From the NCBI RefSeq assembly GCF_037975245.1, contig NC_092568.1:39572631-39636630 (forward strand): 64,000 nt of DNA. Direction: 5' to 3'. The translations under genes and the position numbers were made by a program. The notes beneath the pieces are model-generated. The model made no database searches. It saw only the letters and a list, made by a program, of their open reading frames with translations, and was not told the DNA's origin. Of the stretch, positions 39,591 through 52,640 are shown in pieces (position 1 is the stretch's first letter; the number at the start of each line of letters is the position of its first letter). This DNA comes from Apostichopus japonicus (Eukaryota > Echinodermata > Holothuroidea > Aspidochirotida > Stichopodidae).

Positions 39591-41095
39591 GAAATCAGCA
39601 TACTCTTTTATCAAACTGAAGTATGGTAGCAAAATTCAAGTCAACTCAGAAAAAGACCTATTGATCTACATGTAAAGCTGTTGTACACCAACATTTAAAA
39701 CTTCCTAGCTGGTTGGAACATAGGCTTTTAGCCAGCAAACTACAAACATGTCTTGTACATGTCCACAACTGCACGGTAACAATATGAACGCTATGACTAA
39801 GGACACTGTGGCACTCCATACTGTCCTCACATAATATTGTAAGCTTACTGATGAAACAGTATTGTCCCAGGGGACACTATGACAATTGATTTTAAGTGAT
39901 AAGCCTAAAAGTAATGGGTTTGACCCTAATTGCACATATAATCAATAAGTTGCAGAATTCTGATATTTTATGGAATAATGAGGGTACCTACTGAACAACA
40001 AACTTCATTAATACCTTGGTTAGATTGAGAGATGAAGCCCACTGAAAACCAGTGCCTATGTTACAGTTTTTGGATTTCCCAATGTGACAACTGAACAACC
40101 ATTTTGATATTTTTAACATATTAAATGCCTTGTCACCCTAGTGCTGACTTCAATTAGAAATTATTCAGTTAAATGATGCCTATATAATCCTGGTAGTATT
40201 GAAAATAGATTTCAGTATCACAGTCCTCTATGAGATGAACAAATTACTTGGTAGAACCCACAGAAGATTATATTACTTGACTACAGATGACAAAAAGTAG
40301 TGATATTGTGGGCAGTGTGTTGTGGTCCACATTTTAGAGACATTTTGAAAGGGCAGGAAAAGGAAACTAGTCACCTCAACACAACAACGAAAGTGGTCTA
40401 TACTATGGCTAATGACAACTAAGCCGAGGGATATTAGAACATAAACATGCTTACATAACCCAAGGGAGATTCTGGATCCTTCAGAAAGGGAAACAAATCA
40501 ACAACTGCTGAGCTGCTAACGCTGCCTTAATAAAGGAGATTGGCCTGTAGATTAAAAGGAAATAGGTAAAATGTTGATATTATAAAGCAAATTGTATCCT
40601 AGGCCTATCTATTGACAATTGAAACAATCCATTCAGAAACATAACCATATTGAATAATTTTTATTATAAATTCTATTAAAAGTATCTCTTGGTCTCCAGG
40701 GCACTTGAAAATAGGGTGTATACACTAGGCTAGGCTATAGACAGTAGCCTAGGTCGAAGTTTTTTTATTTGGACTTTAATAGGATACAACATTTTCATTA
40801 ATAATTAGGCCTGGGCCTATGTCGTTTACACGAACAACAATATATGGTGAAAAACACGAACAAGATTCATAACATTTAACATCGATTAAAGCACTGTGTT
40901 AAACTCAGTGGCAGTTTAGTAGTATACTGTTACTAATATTACTAGTGTTAGTTTAGGCATACTAGTATAGTACTAGTATTAACGTTAGCCTAGTATAAGC
41001 CTAACGTTGGCCTATGAGCCTAACGCTATACTGTCACTGGGGGTCTCAGTGCCCACATAAGTTCATACTTTTTACCGATGTTAAACTACACTTAC

Positions 41096-41174
41096 CGATA
41101 AAAGTTTCATGTAGAGACTCGACCTGGTATTTTTTCAAGAAAATCAAGACAGCACTGTCTTCGATATCTGCCAT
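41096..41174 (-). CDS. Candidate first coding exon, SAM-like start, of the SAMD3-like gene
   Basis: The ATG has good context (AACGCCATGG). It encodes MADIEDSAVLIFLKKYQVES then LHETFI, 26 codons, and breaks after one further base at the donor TATCG|GTAAGTG. A short start exon reading '(V/L)--FL--Y-h--h---F' fits the first helix pair of a SAM domain. The rest of the SAM domain was not located, and a plausible acceptor near 40.55 kb leads into a stop. The exon sits about 300 bp inside the right terminus of the 7.2-kb element. Confidence 0.5.
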
Positions 41175-41482
41175 GGCGTTAGCTGTAATCTTGATTACTA
41201 AGCCACCCTGTCAGGGATCGTACTATGCATGACGTGTTATGTAGTGTGTGTTATAGATGCTGCACTGATGTACGTACAGTGTACATATATGTGTACGCGC
41301 GAATTTTTTACTCAGAGAGCGGTAAAGTTATAAACAAGTTGGTTAAACGTCGGGCTGTGAAATGTACATACTTATTGGAATGGCCCAAAATCTGCCAGTT
41401 AACCAACTTAAGGGTACACACTAACCAATTAAGTGCGCGGGGGTCCTATACCATTCTTTTTTTAACCAACGTTTTAAGAGTG

Positions 41483-43130
41483 TAAGAAGACAATAATAAG
41501 GGGGTTCCATAGTTAATACTGACTGCATACGCGCATAACAATGTATAGCAACCGGCGCTCAACCGTTCGTTCATGTTCATTCACAACATTTTGAATTAAC
41601 TTTTATAGCTGTTGCAATAATTCTGGTTAAACACGTAATTTTGCATCCAGGTAAGACACACATGTCATAAATTAACCTCGAAGCACCGTAACACTGGGTT
41701 ATCATAAGAACAACAAATGAAAAGGCTGAACAATTATGAAATATATCAGACGAAAGTGCAGGCGATCGTCGCCTCTTGGGCTATACTAACATGCACACAA
41801 GCTTATAAAATTAGGCCTACTAATAGCGAATTTGACTTCTATCCTGATATATACTACAGTTGAGAGTATTTGACTCTGATTTACCATTAGTTAGAATAGT
41901 AACATATTTAACATTTCATGATTAGTTTATTGTTTGCTAAATGACCCTAAATATTGATCAATTTACCTGTAAAGTAGGAGAGAGCGATAACGTAGAGATG
42001 TGTCGTTAGGCGTTATACATCAACAAATTTATTATCGTTGCGCGCCCTCTAATAACAAATACTTTATAGCTAATTTTCATAGGGGGTGATAAATCGACCC
42101 CGTTAAACTCTTTCCGTCTTTACAAGATGTAGTCCCGACATTGGAAAATAGCTACGGATCTGTAACATAATCCAAGAATATAATATCTACTGCTACTTGT
42201 AAAACTATATGAATTGAAAATGATAGAAACACAATTTAAATGATGATATGGTAAATGTTTGGAAAATGACTGCACGTAAGACCTCATACTTCATTGCATA
42301 TAAATGATTGCATATATAAAACCCATTTTGTTTTGAAAACGTGTTCTCTCCATAGCAAACATATTGAATTCTCCTAGAGAAATGTAGTAGTTATACCTGT
42401 ACATTACATGTTGAATTCCTCCTCCACGCAATCACGCTATATTAATCACAACTCACCACTTGCAAGTATATGTGACAAATCTTGGAAGAAGTGAAGTTTC
42501 TACTTTCCGGTAAATGATCATCTCCTTATAAGATAAACTTCATATTACGATCAGTGATCGTTTAGTACATTGGTAAAAGAACAACACAAGTGGCAGTGTC
42601 CTCTCCTAGCTATATGAAATATTTAAATGAAAACTTCATATTTTTCCTTTTACACCGACTACACCAACACCCTTGTGTCCAACTATGAGATAAGTCAATT
42701 GTAATGCGGATCACCATAGATCTGTTTCAATAAAACAGCGTTCAAGTCGTTAATACTTTCCAACAGTTAAACAGTACCTGTCCCACCCCACCCCCATTGA
42801 AAAATGTCTATGAGGCATCTTATAGTATCACACTACCATTCCCTGAAGCATAGGATACCACAAAGTTTTGTCCTCTCATAGCCGACGGATGTAAGTTAGT
42901 CACAGAACCAGACCAATGTGGTTGCCTGGGTGCTGTCGGATAGCACCATGCACTTTTCCGGGTGTACAGAGCGAGAGGATCACCCGATACACTGTTAATT
43001 TGTGGGTGTAGCTGTTCGTATATCGGCACACCAAGATTGACATAAGTGAGAATAGTCCTGGGTCCCCTTCTTCTGGATGGTCCCATCTGTTGTGCAGGAG
43101 GTTCTGCATCATGTTCCCCATTGGGTACAC
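41483..43130. other. Noncoding flank of the 7.2-kb element
   Basis: It contains, at 41972-42035, a copy of the death-domain gene's stop-codon region (GAGAGAGCGATAACGTAGAG and TCGTTAGGCGTTA). Nothing else was recognised. Confidence 0.5.
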
Positions 43131-43132
43131 AT

Positions 43133-43345
43133 CTACAAATGGTATCGCGTCTTGCCTAGATGGTCATCTGCATCTCTGCCTAATGGTTGGTCAGTCGCAT
43201 CTAGGGGTGGATTATCTTCGACTCGGAGTTGGTCATCTTCAACTGCGAGTTGTTCATCTACATGCAGAGGTTGACCATTTCTCTCTAGTGGCAACATCCC
43301 TTCAGAGGCACCACCCGTGTCTGTCTGGTTTGCCACATGTGACAT
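43133..43345 (-). other. Unassigned acidic open frame with internal repeats
   Basis: The 70-codon frame contains repeating D/E-rich segments (HVDEQLAVEDDQLRVEDNPP, DATDQPLGRDADD). On the DNA these are a degenerate 'GGTCATCTTCAACTCGGAGTT' type repeat (quoted in part). The neighbouring frame reads DVYPMGNMMQNLLHNRWDHP. I do not recognise a family. It could be an exon of a repetitive protein or chance reading of a minisatellite. Confidence 0.25.
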
Positions 43346-43349
43346 ACGT

Positions 43350-44937
43350 GAAAAAAGGGGAAAACATTAGTAAAACAAAAGAAAACATTAGTGAAACAAA
43401 GGAATTAATTGTGGACTTCAGACGAAATAAAAACACAATGGGTCCTCTCATTATCGATGGAATGGTGGTAGAGCAGGTGAACACATTCAAGTTGTTAGGT
43501 ACATTTACAGGACAATTTATCATGGAACATTAATACTGAAGAAATACTAAAAAAAAGGGACGCCAGAGACTGTTCTTTTTACGTGTTCTTAAATCTTATG
43601 GGGTCAGTGCAAATGTTTTAACAACTTTTATCGTGCAATTATAGAAAGCAATTTAACTACTAACATTTTAGTCTGGTTTGGTCGTGTAAGTCAGAGTGAC
43701 CTTCGGAAATTGCAATCAGTACTTAGACATGCTGAGCGTATTATTGGTACGGGCCTTCCCAGTGGCGGCGGAACCGGGGGGCTTGGGGGGGGGGGGGCTT
43801 GGGGGGCTCAGCCCCCCCCCAATGAAAAAGTTGAGGGGGCAACTGCACGATAAGCCCCCCCCCCAATATTGACCAAGGCTCCGAACGTGCATCTGCCCAT
43901 TTTTCAATGCATACTTGTCGATCTGTCCGATGCACACGTATACTATATAGGTGTAATAATTTTAGTAAATGCTGGGGGACCCTCGGCCCGTCCCCTGGCT
44001 ATAAACCACATTGTCACCCCAACCGCGTCTTCACGCCCTGTGAAATGTGGAAGCAGTGAGTGTGAGTACCGGTAAGCGCAACACAACTTCGTCTTAGGCC
44101 AATGACTTGCCTCATTTCAGCCAGTTCTCCAACATCACCTTACTACACTCAAAAACGTCTTTGCGAGTACACTACGAGTATTAGCTACTCTCTTAAAACA
44201 CCATCGAATATACAAATTACAAATGTTTTTACAAATTTTTACGTGCAATCTGAGAAATTGCAGGCTTGAGACCCATATTTTAGTGCTAGGTATTCGCAGC
44301 ATAAAACACTCGGGAAGTGCCGTTTACGGCCATCTGGGGATTTGAAAATCCCAAAATGTTCTTGTACGCTCCGCGCCAACCGGTGGTGGCGCTCCGCTTA
44401 GATAGTCTCCACACATTAGCCCCCCCCCCCATAATTTTCCCGTTCCGCCGCGCCTGGGCCTTTCATCTCTCCACTCTCTGTACCAGGAGCGTGCACTCAA
44501 GAGAGTCGATAATGTACTGGACGAGGACTCACATCCTGCTCATCAGTACTTCCAGTTCTTGCCCTCTGGTAAAAGGTTGCGTACATTCAGGGGATCAAAG
44601 AGGCTCACAAATAGTCATTATCCTGAGCTTGTACAGATATGTAATACACATAGTGCCCGCTGATTGGTTCTAGTCTTGCCTTCACGTTTTAGCCACTGCT
44701 TCTTATTGTGTAATATGCTATATTTGTTATACTTTTTTACCTCTGAATACTCTTTTTATATCATGAGCAGTATACATAGTACCCTTTTATAGCCTTTACC
44801 TAGTCATACGAATTGTTTACATTTTTATTTATTGTCTTAATCGTTTCATTGTTTTCGCTTGAGCTCCTGTTTTCATCCAATTTCCATTGTATATATTCTA
44901 TCCATTGGCTGAATAAATATCTATCTATCTATGAGGT
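43350..44937 (+). pseudogene. CR1/L2-like LINE 3' end (RT C-terminus), split by a MITE
   Basis: Before the break are ETKELIVDFRRNK, 'PLIIDGMVVEQVNTFKLLGT', and after frame changes RQRLFFLRVL, 'FYRAIIESNLTTNILVWFG' and LRKLQSVLRHAERIIGTGL. After the MITE the frame continues SLYQERALKRVDNVL, 'LPSGKRLRTFRGSKRLTNS'. This is the standard LINE order K-KE-(I/V)-DFR, G--(V/I)-(Y/F)K-LG, (F)YRA-IES-L, W-G, LPSG-R. The 3' end is GAATAAATATCTATCTATCT, a short tandem tail. Frameshifts before the break show that it was already decaying. Confidence 0.85.
43760..44456. mobile_element. hAT-type MITE, 697 bp, nested in the LINE
   Basis: The left end CAGTGGCGGCGGAACCGG and the reverse-complemented right end CAGGCGCGGCGGAACGGG are inverted repeats. 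The flanks are GGCCTTCC (43752-43759) and GGCCTTTC (44457-44464), 7 of 8 identical. The LINE reading frame resumes across the pair, confirming the borders. Long G and C runs (43786, 43858, 44421) are part of the element. Confidence 0.88.
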
Positions 44938-45064
44938 ATATGTTAACACAGGCACATTATAGTGTTATTACGTATGGGAGATATAGGTAGTATTCCAGTT
45001 TGCATATCCACATATATGGACTAGCAATATCACAAAGTCAAACTTATAAGTAGCTGTAATAACA

Positions 45065-45560
45065 TTCTTCCAGTGGTGTCGTGGAAGTAGTGTATGTGTA
45101 TATGATGATCGGGGGGGGGGGGGGACGATGGGCATGGATGGAAGGTATGGGTGTAGTGGTAATCATCCAGGCACGTAGTCAGAAATGTGTCAAGAAGGAG
45201 GGGAGGGGGGCTGGCGAAACATAAGGCATGATTCCTGGATACTGTGGTGTCGGGTGTCATGGAAGTGGTGTAGGTGGATTTGATGAGAGGGCGGGCGAGG
45301 AGGGGTGTGGATGGGAAGTATGGGCGTAGTGTTAACCATGCAGGCGCGTAACCAGAAATTTGTCAAGAATGGGGGGGGGCGAATCATAAGGCATGGGTTC
45401 TAGACACTGTGGTGTTATGGAAGTAGTGTAGGTGGAGTTGATGACCGGGAGGGGAGGGGTGGGGAGGTGCATGGATGGAAGGCATGTGCATAGTGGTGAT
45501 CATGTAGGCGCGTAGCCAGATATATCTCAAGTAGGGGGGATGAATCAAGTTTTCTGGATA
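45065..45560. repeat. ~165-175-bp tandem repeat, three units
   Basis: The motif GTAGYCAGAAATKTGTCAAGAA recurs near 45175, 45347 and 45510 with TGGAAGTAGTGTAKGTG and CATGGATGGAAGG in the same order. Each unit contains a G run, which produces the Pro/His-rich open frames on the minus strand. Confidence 0.85.
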
Positions 45561-46105
45561 CCTGAACAAAATGCGCAATTCGCAATACATGGGGAGAGTT
45601 TAAAAACGGGTATCTATACCACCATATTTATTTAATCTTGGAGTTTCAAATATATGAACATTTACAGTGATATTTCAACTCATTTTGAAACTTAATAATT
45701 AGTTTGGGGCGAGTCCTTTTTGTAAATGCATGAAGCGATAGAGGGTAAGAAGTTTCTTAAATTACGCAATATATAAACGAATAATGTACTCGGAGGCATT
45801 GACTTTTCTCAATTTGTAATGATTGTAATGAGGAATTTTTCTCATACCTTTAATGTTAGATTGAAGGCTTTGTATGGATTTTGTCTACAAAAATTTATCA
45901 TATTGGGCATGTAAACTAGAAAATGCGTTGATCTGATTCCTGAAGTACAAACGAATTTGGAACAATATTATTCAAATCAAAAGTGGTGCTTCTCAGATGT
46001 GAATATTGAAAACTGTATACACATTCTGTACACATAACCGTGACGTTATTTTGAAAAGCAATCGCTGAGCTAAGAACGCAGGGAGGAAACTAGATTTGTC
46101 TCTGT

Positions 46106-46270
46106 GTCATCTGACTTCCATTGTCTTCCTCACTATTGCAATGTGACTCTGTAGTATATGACTGTAATTTTCTCCTCCATTGTCTTCCACAATACCGCAT
46201 TGTGACTCTGTGGTTATCTGACGTCCATTGTTATCTTCACTATTACAATGTGACTCTGGGGGTATCTGTA
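46106..46270. repeat. ~55-bp minisatellite, three units
   Basis: Units share CCATTGTCTTCC, CACTATTGCAATGTGACTCT and a TATCTGAC-like spacer. The central unit is more diverged. Confidence 0.85.
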
Positions 46271-48400
46271 AAATAGCCAAATATATGAGACAAGTACTCA
46301 AAACAAATTTGGTCACACGTGCACTTACTCGAAATATTAAATGAGGTGAATCATACACACAGGTATCATTAGTCAACTTCTACATGTGGCAGATACAAAA
46401 GCAAAATTTGTTGGCTTTTATGATTTTGAAAGAGCAAAGATATTTTATGACCCAGTGACTTAAGGACTGCAAATTCTTTAATAAGCTACCAACTGAGATG
46501 TCCAGGCCCAAGTTTTAGTTTTCTCATTTCATGTATAACCCACGTGCATGTGTTTGATTATTCCTGACAATTATCTCCATTTGTTCTCTCCAGGCAGGAT
46601 TTAATTGGACGTAAATCCAACACAATGCCTCCCATTATCCGATGGGCCAGAGTCAAAAGTGGTCAACCTTAGCGCCATGTTATGAAGCCTTTCGAATTGC
46701 TGAACTGATTATGTGATACTATAGAGTAATAACTGAAGTAAAATGGAATAATTTTTTCTACCAAAGCATGCAAAATGCGCTACTTCTGGGGTGATTTTAA
46801 CGAAAAATTAGAGAGTGCGACATAACGGAATTATTGAACCCTGTATCACTAGTAAATAAAGAGAGGGATCCCGACTTTTCTCTTGATTGCTAAGTTACTT
46901 ATCCTAAAGTAAGATATGAAAACCAATATTTAAACAGCCATTTAATATATGCAAAAATGCGAATTAGGCCAGTTAAATCCCCTTCCTGTCGGATATTTTT
47001 ATTAATTAATTAATATTTGAGTGACTTAAGTTTTTTTAATTCAAATTATGGAGAAACTTTCAAGTAATAATGACTACTACAAAAAATGATGATGAATGAC
47101 TTCATAACATGAACTAGCTTAATAAAGCCACGAACTCTCACTGCTGTCATTTGTGTTTCTTCCCACCTGCAAGTTTTATTCGGAATTGTTTGCGAACATT
47201 TTCTGCACTCTTTGTAGAATTGGAACGTTTATGCGCTAGCAATTTAATGGAAGCGTTCAAGCCGAACATAGAATATGCTCTCATTGCGCGCAAGACGAAC
47301 CGTTGAAAACTAGCAAAATATGTGCCAATTGTACGTTATAGTAGGGCATGCAAATACGCACTTTGAGAATACAAGTTTTTGCACACAATAGACACACAAG
47401 TGTCAATATTTTGACGTATGTCGTATATATTACATGTCATATTCAAAATCATTTTAAGTGCTTGAATTATTTTAGTGCTCCGCTCAGATAGCGTCATAAT
47501 TGCCCCTGAAAAATGCCTTGAAATCCCCCCCCCCCCCCCACACACCTACTGTTGTGTAATCTGTTCATGTCGCTCACAATTTCATGTCAATTTTGCAAAG
47601 TGGGTAGTAGTTTATGCAGAATAACAGATCCCCTCCTTATGAAGTGATAGTGCAAAAAGTTTGATGGATTTCTATATTCAGTCACAGTCATCAAAGGAAG
47701 AAATGTTAGCACGATAAGTGGCTTGAGTGAGTCGTTTTGCCTACAAATCTTTGTCAGAACATGGTTAGTGAATTAGGCCTGGCTAGGTTGATTAGGCTTT
47801 GCCTACCTCAAAACTCAGATTACTGGCTAGGCGTGTACTGCTTAGACCCTTTTGCCACATTTACAGTGTTGGGAATATTTTGCAAAAGGAGGTTGAGTTT
47901 GAATATTATTATATTAATTCTAGATATGTTAACATACTGAACGATTGTATACTTAAGTTATGACCTAGACTGGCCTAAGTTAGACCAAGAGTAATGCTAC
48001 GACCATATCCATTAGTTGAACTAAGCCTATTTGCGTAGTATTTAATTGTTAGTGATATAAGCCCAGGACATCATAACCGTCATCCAATGTTATTCTGTCA
48101 AGTTCATTTATCGTTAGGGATACAGTTTCAAGTAAAATGAGGAGGTGATAATTGTTGTCATTAGGCTTTAGTCATATCGCATGCGAAAGGACGTCGTAAC
48201 CGGTATATGGGCCTAGGCTAACTACATCCAGAGTGCACTTATATCCAGGAGGCCTGGATGGGCAATGGACTGTGGGGCACCTGATGCCCCTGATGCATGT
48301 ATCGGAGATCCATTATGACAAACAATGATGTAGAAGATAATTAAACGATAGGAGTTCATACTTAATATCCTTTCAAATATGAGATATACAAGTTTTTGAC
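46271..48400. other. Noncoding, no recognisable gene
   Basis: It contains a C run at 47526-47539. The open frames are unsupported. Confidence 0.4.
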
Positions 48401-48486
48401 AAGAGTTAATAGTCGTTTTAAAAATTGCATTACATTAAAAAATAAAGGTGATTGCAGACATTTGCTCCATAACATTTATAGCTTTT

Positions 48487-48650
48487 TGACTTGTTCCTTT
48501 ACAGGGTGGCAACATCATGCCCGAGGGAAAATTGAAGGCACTGGACGGTCAAGGATATCAGAACATACAAATAGGTTGCAGCGGGCATGTGCTAGGATCC
48601 TGGGCAATTTGTATGAAGAACACCAATAGAGCTTCAGGTAGCAGGAACTA
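48487..48650 (+). other. Unassigned open stretch after a good acceptor
   Basis: CTTGTTCCTTTACAG precedes two overlapping open frames. One reads 'HTNRLQRACARILGNLYEEH', faintly like the HAxRI-RAAARI end of LINE proteins. I cannot assign it. It may be a small LINE remnant. Confidence 0.2.
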
Positions 48651-48739
48651 ACTCCTCGCCTGTCCCTACGGGGAGAAAAGAGGGCATGGGCAGGGCCTTG
48701 GGGGTAGTTCCCAAGTGCGCTCAACCATGGTTAACTATT

Positions 48740-50330
48740 TCCCCACTCATTTGGTGTTTGGGCAGTTTCGTGAAGTACCCACCAAGTATGTTATTGATCA
48801 ATCATTCCATCGTTCAGTTATTATGCATACAAACTAAAGTGTCACACACAGATATGCCGACCTGACTTCATAGGTTCCATTGCTTTCAACGAGGAAACAA
48901 AAACTATTTCCAATAATGGATATCATCGCTGTTGAGCTATACAGCATGTCCTTCATAGTGTGCACAACAAGGTTGTAACTGATTTGTTCATACATTTTAA
49001 GGGATCACTTCACAGACAAAGGGGAGGAATGGCGAGTCTGGGGCTATGATACTGTTATGACAATCTAGGGATACCTATTTAAGTATTGTTGTTCCATTTG
49101 AATGTTATAAGGGAACAGGTTCTTTTGATTTCAAATAGAAATGCACAAGGACAGAGAAGTGTCTTTTATTTCAGCTACCAGTTATTTAGTTAGATGTATT
49201 ATACTTTTATTGGCGAATATACTTTTAGACTGCTAAAAAACTTCTCTCCCCCTTATTTTGGTGATATATACAATCGTGCGGATGAAATTCTCCTGAAAGC
49301 CATTTTAACCTATCAATTACAGTACCCAAGGCTAAGAACCCTAACTATAGTATCCCCCGCCCCAATACAATGCACCTGCCTAACAACAAATACAATTTCA
49401 CTCTATCCAAGCCCAATGTAAAGATGTGATGACCAAAATAAAGTGTGTTTCAGGAGCATTTGTGTCCAATCTGTTTGTATTTTGAAACCTAGAGTTTCAG
49501 GTGCACTTTACTGCGGAATGTACCAATTGTTTTTGAAAACTGCCCACCCCTCCCATTCTTGCTTTTCGTTTCGCGGGTTTACGTCCATTGTTACTAACGT
49601 TGACGATACAGTTCACAAGCATATACTGAATGATGATATGAATTATATGATTATAACACCATACACGATACCCAACAACGTATAGGTCGTAGTTGCGAAT
49701 GTATCTATATATGTATAATATTTGATACCAATTAAGAATTAGAGATAATTACTATAAACACATAGGCATATATATTCTCGCTCTGGACATGATTTTATCA
49801 AAAGAATACAACATGTTAATGAAAATACATCACTTGGTAAAACCATCTTGGTCTTTCTAATAGAGATACTCCATAAAGTATGAAACTTAGCCCAAGACCA
49901 AATCATTTCATACGACAGCTCGATTTTACCTCTTTCACGAAGATCGATAACTACAACCAAATAAGATAGCGCTGGTTAACTAAATTAATTATCACCGCCA
50001 CTTGTACTTAATCATCAATCCTCTTGTAAAGCTAAGCTATCCTAAGAATCTACAGTCTCGGAGTAAAATTCAAGCCAAATTGTATCCTCCTTCATCGACC
50101 TAAATCATTTCAATGCGCCTATAATAAGTTCGGTAAGCCATTCTGCTCCTCAAGAAAACCAGTATTTTGTGCTGACAAAAAAACGTTGTAAAGGAAAGTA
50201 CCGTGAGCGGAGAATAATGGGACCCTTAATTCTGTCACTTCGTTAGCAGTATTAGAAGAGCGTGTAGTTTTAAATTATTATATTCTATAGACAGGTTTCT
50301 ATTGTTTAATATTTTTAATGTGTTTTCAGG
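48740..50330. other. Noncoding, no recognisable gene
   Basis: No domain, RNA gene or element border was seen. Confidence 0.35.
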
Positions 50331-52075
50331 GGCGGGGGTTGTTATACATTGAAGATATCAACAATGATGGCTCAACAGAGAATTATCTAGAAAAGAGGTT
50401 TGGTTGTCTCCATGAAGAGCTGGGTCCTGTAGACTTTAAAGAAATTGACGCGGTGCTTGTTTGCAGTAATGGATAGGATGGATTGCATGAATCTCATTGC
50501 TGAGAAAATATCTTCAAGTAGTAAATACAAGATACGCCATAAACCACTTGCATGCAAGGAAAATGTGTCTTTTTCTTCATTGAGATAACTGCTGTTCAGC
50601 AGTTGACATGCTTCATGCAAAGGGATGGTTTCTATGAAAATATTCAACAGGAAAAAGAACATGCAAATCATGTTGATGAAATATACGATGGAGACGAATA
50701 CAAGAAACACTGTCAACTAGGGAAGTTTTGTATGAACGAAATAGCATAATTGTTATGTGGTATGTTGAAGGGGTGCCACTTTTGAAATCTTTATAAAGTA
50801 AAGTGTATGGCCCAGTTACTTTGTTGTGAACTAACTTCCATACAAGCTGAGGTTCAAGAAATACAATTTGATTTATGGAGGTTTATGGTTTGGGAAACCA
50901 GTTATCACTTCTTTTTTAAAACCATTTCATCATTCAATGCAGCAGCTGAAAGAAGGTGTAAATATCAATGTTCACGGTCACCGTTCACCAATTAAAGTTA
51001 AGGCAAAGATGTGGTACATGTGATCTGCCACCAAGATGTATGGTGCTGAGCATGGTACAGTTTAATAAGGCATTTGGTCATTGCTACTGTACCACAAAAT
51101 GGAAATCTGTACAAACTGCAAGATGCCACACATGACCTTATCAATTTAAAATTCAATATCCTAAGGGGCCAAAAGTGTTGCATGGAGACATGTTGAAGGA
51201 TGCAAAACATGCATTTCTTCAAAATAAGAAAGTCAATGGTAACAAAGGACCAAACTATTTGCCATATACTAGTTGTGATCTGGTACACGGGACTGTAATA
51301 TACTTCATGCATTCTGTACTTCTAGGTTCCGTTAGAAGGTTGCTAAATCTCATATTCTAAAGAAGTGTTTCTTTGCATTAGATGTTACACACTGTAGATA
51401 ACCGTTTGCTTTCTATCAAGCCACCACCATTCATTTCCAGAGTACCCCGCAGCATTAAAGAACATGTTAAATAATGGAAAGACATAGTACAGATCTTGGT
51501 TATTTGATTATTCTATTCCAGTATTGTATGATTTAATAGGCCTATTTTGTTTTACTCATTTTTTGCATTTGAAAGCACTAATGGCACTCAATTGAAGATG
51601 TTCCATGGGTCAAATTAAAAAGGCCAGAGCTAGTATAGAAAGTTTTGAAGTAAAACGTTATTACACAAAGCTTGATCCCAAATGATGATTATAGTGCAAG
51701 TGACACTCATACTTTTTCAAAATCACTTTGACAGATTGGGACATCAACCAGTTTTGATCCGACCAGGGCAGACATGAAATGTGTAGTTGATTGCTTAGGA
51801 TAAAAACTGAACCCTTGTTTTAAGTGTCTTCATCTAAACGTAAACAATTCTCTGTATCATTCTAAGGAGTATTTGTATGTTACTAAACGCAACTCCTCCA
51901 CTGTGTGCTATATGCAAAATTAACACTCTGTTTTTGAACATATTAAATACGTTTTTGAGGTGTGAACATAATGCAAATTTCAGACAACTCGGTGTACATA
52001 TAAGTATGACTAAATGCTATGAACAATTACAAAATGTAGGGCTTGTCATTTGTGAAAGATGCACATTTAGCTAAC
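50330..52075 (+). pseudogene. EnSpm/CACTA tnp2-like transposase pseudogene
   Basis: Pieces in several frames follow the order seen in animal tnp2-like proteins: GVPLFKS near 50770; RCGTCDLPPRCMVLSMVQFN and KAFGHCYC near 51010-51100; PKGPKVLHGDMLKDAKHAF and 'NGNKGPNYLPYTSCDLVHGT', MHSVLLGSVRRLLNL at 51160-51357; and IKPPPFISRVPRSIKEHVK near 51415. The C--C ... G--GC-YC cluster and the 'D-MH-hLLG' block are the diagnostic parts. Many stops and frameshifts show an old copy. No terminal repeats were located. Confidence 0.7.
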
Positions 52076-52079
52076 ATTA

Positions 52080-52640
52080 ACTGTTTATATTCACCTTTAA
52101 GGAAAAAGCAGAGCAAAAAAAAGCAAGCATTGTAGAAAAGTAGAAAACGAAGCGATGAGATGATAACTTTTACACAAATCTACGATTGACATCGTTTTCT
52201 GGTTTGGATATATTTCAAACGTAATACAGGTATAAATAACACAAACAGATAATGACGCATAATTGGAATAGAGAAAGAATATCCTCTTCATGGTTGGCAT
52301 GCAAGCAGGAAGAGCTAAATGCAACATGATAAATGTTGAAAAGTACAATTGAGGAAGATAATACTCAAGAATTCTCCATTTGTAAAAATGAAAGATGAGA
52401 TTGCTCAAAATTGCAATCATTCATAAGAAATTAATGCACATTGTCTCACAAGTTGATATTGTGCAACTGCCTTTTTCTCTCTTTCATGTAAGATAATTTC
52501 AAACCAGTTCTCAAAATTTCTTTTCAAAAACACATAAAAACATTTTGATTTCGTTACGTTACAAGGAAAACTAGGGCACAAAAATTTCTGATAATCTAAG
52601 CCGACATACAATTTGTAGAGTCCCCCATTCGTTAGTTTAA
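52080..52640. other. Noncoding, no recognisable gene
   Basis: The minus-strand open frames here are A/T-rich and lack motif support. Confidence 0.35.

Larger units (their letters stand above)
34253..41482 (-). mobile_element. 7.2-kb TIR element carrying a SAMD3-like gene
   Basis: The left end CACTCTAAAAACAGTTGGTT and the reverse-complemented right end CACTCTTAAAACGTTGGTTA are inverted repeats of about 27 bp with small differences, with TA on both outer sides. Subterminal TTAACCAAC/GTTGGTTAA motifs are repeated in both orientations at each end. Inside, on the minus strand, are exons of one SAMD3-like gene whose first exon starts about 300 bp from the right end. A deleted relative with the same plan is at 18870-21877. 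No recognisable transposase is present, so it is either non-autonomous with captured cargo, or the SAMD3-like protein belongs to the element. Confidence 0.65.

Noticed and set aside
40440..40560. Second SAM-domain exon of the SAMD3-like gene after the acceptor near 40.55 kb
   Set aside because: In the phase required by the first exon it reaches a stop after nine codons, and the sequence does not resemble a SAM domain.
45030..45590. Pro/His-rich minus-strand open frames
   Set aside because: They come from the G-run-containing tandem repeat and shift frame between units.
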